Origin: Alkalicoccus daliensis
GTDB lineage: Bacteria > Bacillota > Bacilli > Bacillales > Salisediminibacteriaceae
Assembly: GCF_900103955.1 (NCBI RefSeq)
Contig: NZ_FNIL01000002.1
Span: forward strand, 204,475 to 268,474
Reading direction: 5' to 3'
DNA length: 64,000 nt
The first letter of the stretch is position 1. The number at the start of each line of letters is the position of its first letter. The notes beneath the pieces are model-generated. The model had not been told where the DNA came from. It searched no databases and was given only the letters and a program-made list of their open reading frames with translations. Of this stretch, positions 60,439 to 64,000 are shown piece by piece. Both the position numbers and the translations under genes were made by a program.

Positions 60439-61026
60439 ATGGAACTCGCGTATCAAGGAATCATCCCCTCTGTTACGAGTGCCGCAGAATGTATGGAGGC
60501 CATGTCGCAGGGGGCAGAGCTGATCGTTCTTTCCCACTCCTCCGTTGAAGAGCTGATGAAGGTGCATAAAATCTGCAGACGTTCGCCGAAATTGCGCCTG
60601 CTTGTCCATATGGATGTGGTTAAAGGGCTTTCCCAGACGGCGGAAGCAGTCGGTTTCCTTGCCGCTTACATGAAGCCGTTTGGAATTATTTCTTCTCATC
60701 CGGTGGTCATACGTGCTGCGAAAGCAGAAGGGTTATTTGCAGTGCAGCGCTGTTTTATTTTCGATGAGCAGAGCGCGGAAGTGAGTCTGAAGCTGATTGA
60801 AAAAGGGTCCCCTGATTACGTGCAGGTCATGCCCGGCATTGTTCCGAAGACAATTCAATATATGAAAGCGCACTGCGACTACCCCCTGATGGCAGGAGGA
60901 CTGATCCGGACGGAAGCAGAGGCTGCAGAAGCCTGCCGTGCCGGAGCGGAAGCAGTCACTTCTTCTGCCAGGCATTTATGGGAGCAGCGGGAGATTCCAG
61001 CAGTTCATCACAGCTTCCCGCTGTAA
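60439..61026 (+). CDS. glpP: GlpP-type glycerol-3-phosphate responsive antiterminator
   Basis: 195 residues with a TIM-barrel-like fold. IPSVTSAAECMEAMSQGAELIVLSHSSV, LVHMDVVKGL, PFGIISSHPVVIRAAKAEGLFAVQR, VQVMPGIVPKTI and MAGGLIRTEAEA are family features. In Bacillus GlpP binds the leader of glp messages when glycerol-3-phosphate is present and prevents early termination. Here it follows dhaM by 28 bases, with a weak site GAAAGAAGGGCAGG. No glpF, glpK or glpD is adjacent. Confidence 0.9.
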   Translation: MELAYQGIIPSVTSAAECMEAMSQGAELIVLSHSSVEELMKVHKICRRSPKLRLLVHMDVVKGLSQTAEAVGFLAAYMKPFGIISSHPVVIRAAKAEGLFAVQRCFIFDEQSAEVSLKLIEKGSPDYVQVMPGIVPKTIQYMKAHCDYPLMAGGLIRTEAEAAEACRAGAEAVTSSARHLWEQREIPAVHHSFPL

Positions 61027-61074
61027 CCTTTCCCTGCAAATTACGTCTGTACATAGTAAAAGGGGGCAGTCTTC

Positions 61075-61629
61075 ATGAAATACACAGTTCTTGCTGCCAT
61101 ATTACTATTAAGTGCCTGTGGTACTTTGCAGGCGCCGGAAAATAGTAACAATGTACCGGAAGAAAATTTACAGGAGCCGGCAGAAAATAATGTGGAAGAA
61201 GCACAAGCAGAGAATCAACCAGAAGAAAACCAATCAGAAGAAAACACCGCCGGAAATGAGGGGGAAGCTTTGGAAGATACATCGTTTCAGCTTGAAGCAG
61301 AGAAAGACGGCAGTACTGTCCATGTAACAATGAAGCTGTTAAATGAGACAGAGGAAGCAAAAGAAATTACGTTCCGCTCGGGGCAGAAATATCATCTCGT
61401 CATCCGCACAGAAGCGGGAGAAGAAGTGTATGATTATGCTGCCGATATGATGTTCACGCAGGCGATCGAAACAATGACGCTTGAACCAGGTGGAGAAATG
61501 GTATTTGAGGAAACCTGGGAAGGCGAAGCCGAGGGTCCGCTTACGGTCGAAGCCGGAATTACGGCAGATGAAATTGATGGGGCAGCACCGGAAACATCTT
61601 CCCTTCAGGAAACAGTTACGGTAGATTAG
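61075..61629 (+). CDS. BsuPI-domain lipoprotein
   Basis: 184 residues. Lipobox LSAC, an acidic Asn/Glu/Pro linker to about residue 65, then VHVTMKLLNETEEAKEITFRSGQKYHLVI, MMFTQAIETMTLEPGGEMVFEETWEG, a BsuPI (intracellular proteinase inhibitor) domain. It is on the outer membrane face, so a role in controlling an extracytoplasmic protease is plausible but unproven. The ribosome site AAAGGGGG is well placed. Confidence 0.8.
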   Translation: MKYTVLAAILLLSACGTLQAPENSNNVPEENLQEPAENNVEEAQAENQPEENQSEENTAGNEGEALEDTSFQLEAEKDGSTVHVTMKLLNETEEAKEITFRSGQKYHLVIRTEAGEEVYDYAADMMFTQAIETMTLEPGGEMVFEETWEGEAEGPLTVEAGITADEIDGAAPETSSLQETVTVD

Positions 61630-61699
61630 TGCAATCCTTTCTTTTTAAAGGGCGCCCGTGCTAAAATAAACGTATATGCTGAAAAGGAGGATGTTTTTA

Positions 61700-61969
61700 A
61701 TGGCAATTCAAGTACGAGGAGAAGCAACACCTAACCCAAACGCAATGAAATTTACAGCGAACCAGGTACTGTTCGAAGGTTCCGGCAGTGCCTCTTTTAA
61801 GAAAACTGATGACACGGACCACCCGCTCGCAAAAGAATTACTGGCACTTGAGGGCGTAGACAATATTTTTGGTTTCCAGGACTTTGTAACAGTAAACAAA
61901 GAGCCGGGCGCAGAGTGGGATGACCTTCTGCCGCAGGTGCAGGAAACGTTTGAAAAAGTATACGACTGA
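61700..61969 (+). CDS. NifU/Nfu N-terminal domain protein
   Basis: 89 residues. EATPNPNAMKFTANQVLFEGSG and FGFQDFVTVNKEPGAEWDDLLPQV match the Nfu-N (scaffold N-terminal) domain. It lacks the C-terminal CxxC cluster-binding domain, so it probably cooperates with a separate Nfu/NifU protein in iron-sulfur assembly. The start follows AAAGGAGG. Confidence 0.9.
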   Translation: MAIQVRGEATPNPNAMKFTANQVLFEGSGSASFKKTDDTDHPLAKELLALEGVDNIFGFQDFVTVNKEPGAEWDDLLPQVQETFEKVYD

Positions 61970-61978
61970 TCCATCCAG

Positions 61979-62011
61979 GAAGCTGACTCTGATTAGAGCA
62001 GCTTCTTTTTT
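61979..62011 (+). terminator. terminator after the Nfu-N gene
   Basis: GAAGCTG pairs with CAGCTTC, followed by TTTTTT. Confidence 0.85.
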
Positions 62012-62080
62012 CATAAACATCATAAAATTTCTCTGAACCGGGTAAGGAATAAAAGAGTCGCAGAAAAGGAGGAAGGTCAA

Positions 62081-62359
62081 ATGGATTCTAGAGAAGAATT
62101 GAAACAACGGGAAAAGAGTGGAAAGGCGGCTGCCTCGCTGATTTTAGGAATTGTATCCATGCTGACCTCCATTTTTATTATTGTCGGAATACTGCTCGGC
62201 CTCGCCGGGCTGCTGATCGGCAGCGTGGCACTCTTGCAGGCGAAGCGCTACGGACATGCGCGTAAAGGGATGGCAGTCGCAGGCATGGTGACCAGTATCG
62301 CGGGAATTGCCCTGACGATCTTTTTCATTTCAGTCTCGTTTGATTCGTTTTTCTGGTAG
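62081..62359 (+). CDS. DUF4190-like membrane protein
   Basis: 92 residues with two membrane segments (about 16-45 and 66-88). GKAAASLILGIVSMLTS and GHARKGMAVAGMVTSIAGIAL are typical of DUF4190 proteins. The ribosome site is AAAGGAGGAAGG. Function is unknown. Confidence 0.8.
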   Translation: MDSREELKQREKSGKAAASLILGIVSMLTSIFIIVGILLGLAGLLIGSVALLQAKRYGHARKGMAVAGMVTSIAGIALTIFFISVSFDSFFW

Positions 62360-62368
62360 GGGAGGCTA

Positions 62369-62734
62369 TTGCCTGAGGGATTGAATACGCAAAATAATTA
62401 TTTGTTTGATGTTTATGCTGGAGAACAATTAGTAGGAATGATCTGGTTAGCAAGAAAAGATGATAAGAACGGATTTATTTATGATCTCCTTATTTTTGAA
62501 AAGTATAGAAATCTTGGCTATGGTAAAGCTGTTATGCAGTCAATTGAATGGATTGCGAAAGAGTTGGGAGTTCTTAAGCTCGGACTTCAAGTGTTCCCTC
62601 ATAATGAGCATGCAGTTCATCTGTATCATAGCAGCGGTTTTCAGGTTACGAATATGAAAATGGAAAAAAGATTTTCTGATGATTTTCAAATTATCAGCGG
62701 TACTTGTAAAGTAAACAGAAATTGTTTTTCTTAA
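62369..62734 (+). pseudogene. 5'-truncated GNAT acetyltransferase gene
   Basis: 121 residues from a TTG after GGGGAGG. Acetyl-CoA motifs remain: GMIWLARKD, FIYDLLIFEKYRNLGYGKAVMQSIE, LKLGLQVFPHNEHAVHLYHSSGF. The normal family member of this type (as I recall, about 170 residues with LPEGxxT after about 50 residues) begins earlier; here the frame starts at LPEG, directly after the DUF4190 stop. The first third is missing, so it is probably a remnant, though translation is possible. Confidence 0.6.
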
Positions 62735-62901
62735 ACTATGATTTAACTGACTTTGCAATATAAAAAACAATAAATACGAATGGTTAGTTCATTGTGCAGT
62801 AGGCAGGGAAGTTGTGACCAGATATATTTTGTGGAAGACTGCTGCAGCTTATAGACATGGTTATGTGACTGTACTAGTTACTGCTTCATATGTTCTTATT
62901 A

Positions 62902-62940
62902 GCAGCCGGAACAAAGATATTCTTGTTCCGGCTGCTTTTT
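62902..62940. terminator. terminator between the GNAT remnant and the 63007 lipoprotein gene
   Basis: GCAGCCGGAACAA pairs perfectly with TTGTTCCGGCTGC, followed by TTTTT. The rest of 62735-63006 holds nothing I can name. Confidence 0.88.
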
Positions 62941-63006
62941 GTTAGAGGGTTTACAAAAATACAAAAGGCTTGTTAACCATGCCTTAAGCGAGAAAGGTTG
63001 CTTTAT

Positions 63007-63606
63007 TCAATCTTCCAGCTCTTCGCTTAGGTCAAACCGCTCAAATACTCCTCCATCGAGTTCGACTACAATCTCCGCCTCCCTCGCCTGTGCAAGCAGC
63101 TGTTCCAGTTCTTCAGAGGATGGCACAGTAGGAATCTCCGGATTTTCTACTTCTGCACCCAGTACAAAATCCAGGACATATTCAGCTCCGGAATTTTCTT
63201 CAATCATAGGTGCACCCATATATCCCGTCCCGAATCCTTCCACCTGCCAACCGTCTTCATTAATGGCGAAAATATTCTCATCAAGCATTATTTCTGCTGT
63301 TTCTGCCAATGTTTCCTTCGGTTCGATACGCACATACAGCTCTTCGTCACTTACAACAGTTTGATCTTCGCGGGCTTCATTCGTACCAAGGGAGTCATTA
63401 CCAGTGTTTTGCAGAGTGAAAGTATAGCGAAGTACGATCGGCACAACCAACTCTCCTTCGTTTTCTCCTGACAGGATCGCGATTGCCCCGGTCTCTTCTT
63501 TTTCATCTTCCAGTGTTACGTTTACGTTTTCCAGTTGCAGCGCATCCTCCTGCGCACAGCCTGCAAGAAGAAAGCCCGCTGCCGCGATACTGAATAATAG
63601 ACGCAT
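63007..63606 (-). CDS. acidic lipoprotein of unknown function
   Basis: 199 residues. Lipobox LLAGC (Cys about 17). The mature protein is beta-rich with VPIVLRYTFTLQNTGNDS and ends in an acidic helix (SSEELEQLLAQAREAEIVVEL). The ribosome site is AAGGAGAGAT. No family is recognised. Confidence 0.72.
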   Translation of the reverse strand: MRLLFSIAAAGFLLAGCAQEDALQLENVNVTLEDEKEETGAIAILSGENEGELVVPIVLRYTFTLQNTGNDSLGTNEAREDQTVVSDEELYVRIEPKETLAETAEIMLDENIFAINEDGWQVEGFGTGYMGAPMIEENSGAEYVLDFVLGAEVENPEIPTVPSSEELEQLLAQAREAEIVVELDGGVFERFDLSEELED

Positions 63607-63905
63607 TCTACTATCTCTCCTTCTATATTTTTCTCATCTCCTAATGTAGTGTTGCCTGCATCTAGTATATCAGTCTGCAGGTGCTATGTTACATCTTCTA
63701 TACTTACCGGCTGACATGCTGGAAATACTGAATTTAAGTTAGAGTTTTACAAAGAAAAATTTAAACTCGTATGGGTCAAAAAATCTGCTGAAAAAGATTT
63801 TATAATAATAAGTAATTTAATTCCATTTCAGGAAACATAAGATATAATAAGACTATCTAAATAAGCGTTACAGTAGCGAAATAAAAACTTAAGTGAGATG
63901 TAAAA

Positions 63906-64000
63906 ATGTGGATAATATTAGGGGTGATTGCTATAGCAGCAACTATTGCAAACCTCTGCATGTATGCAGCAGGTAAAGACTATAAAATTGCTATGGCAAT
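63906..64000 (+). CDS. partial membrane protein gene, cut by the window end
   Basis: The frame MWIILGVIAIAATIANLCMYAAGKDYK... is open to the last base. A first membrane helix and a following small basic loop are visible. Weak ribosome site. Promoter-like TATAAT-type sequences lie upstream (63800-63850). The family is not certain. Confidence 0.55.
   Translation, partial: MWIILGVIAIAATIANLCMYAAGKDYKIAMA

Overview
The window looks like chromosomal DNA of a low-to-mid GC Firmicute of the family Bacillaceae, most likely a halophilic or alkaliphilic lineage. This is inferred from strong AGGAGG ribosome sites, TTG and GTG starts, Bacillus-type genes (clpE with CtsR boxes, alanine dehydrogenase, a YrzI-like peptide, YvrJ/DUF2922/DUF1659, a YhfM-like lipoprotein, GlpP), and surface lipoproteins very rich in Glu/Asp. 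No rRNA, tRNA, CRISPR array, transposase or prophage structural gene was seen.

Layout. 1-3000: tiny peptides with structured RNA, small membrane proteins and a lipoprotein gene broken by an amber codon. 3000-8900: Fur-regulated siderophore-binding lipoprotein, ald, a GGDEF-EAL protein, a methyltransferase and a GNAT. 9000-9450: two interspersed non-coding elements. 9580-17800: disulfide-bond pair, clpE, isoaspartyl dipeptidase, DUF2243 gene with an apparent ATC start, metallohydrolase and lipoproteins. 18200-22060: MarR-RND efflux operon. 22300-29900: small genes, pcp-arsR-arsC, a probable selenoprotein with UxxC motif and adjacent bacterial SECIS hairpin, an EAL protein, a quinone reductase-like flavoprotein. 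30000-40240: KamA-like radical SAM enzyme, RpiR regulator, a repeat island, TAXI-TRAP transporter, MATE pump and AraC regulator. 40480-45620: maltodextrin ABC operon plus LacI regulator. 46100-51960: lipoproteins, paralogous membrane proteins, peptide-binding protein, rhodanese. 51970-53830: DnaD-like replication protein beside an iteron-like array. 53900-56100: VanZ and small membrane proteins. 56278-61026: a sigma-54 activator with an N-terminal HPr-like domain, a -24/-12 promoter, then dhaK-dhaL-dhaM-glpP. 61000-64000: lipoproteins, an Nfu-N protein, DUF4190, a truncated GNAT and a partial membrane gene.

How genes work together. The dihydroxyacetone operon has an EIIA-only DhaM, and the HPr-like domain found fused to DhaM in enterobacteria is here fused to the sigma-54 activator, suggesting that the phosphorylation state of the PTS sets transcription. 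Maltodextrin uptake appears controlled by LacI/MalR sites in a 240-base leader. The most unusual non-coding features are a roughly 230-base element present twice with compensatory changes in several helices and a pseudoknot, and a family of roughly 140-base intergenic elements that keep a scaffold but exchange the sequence of a central hairpin.
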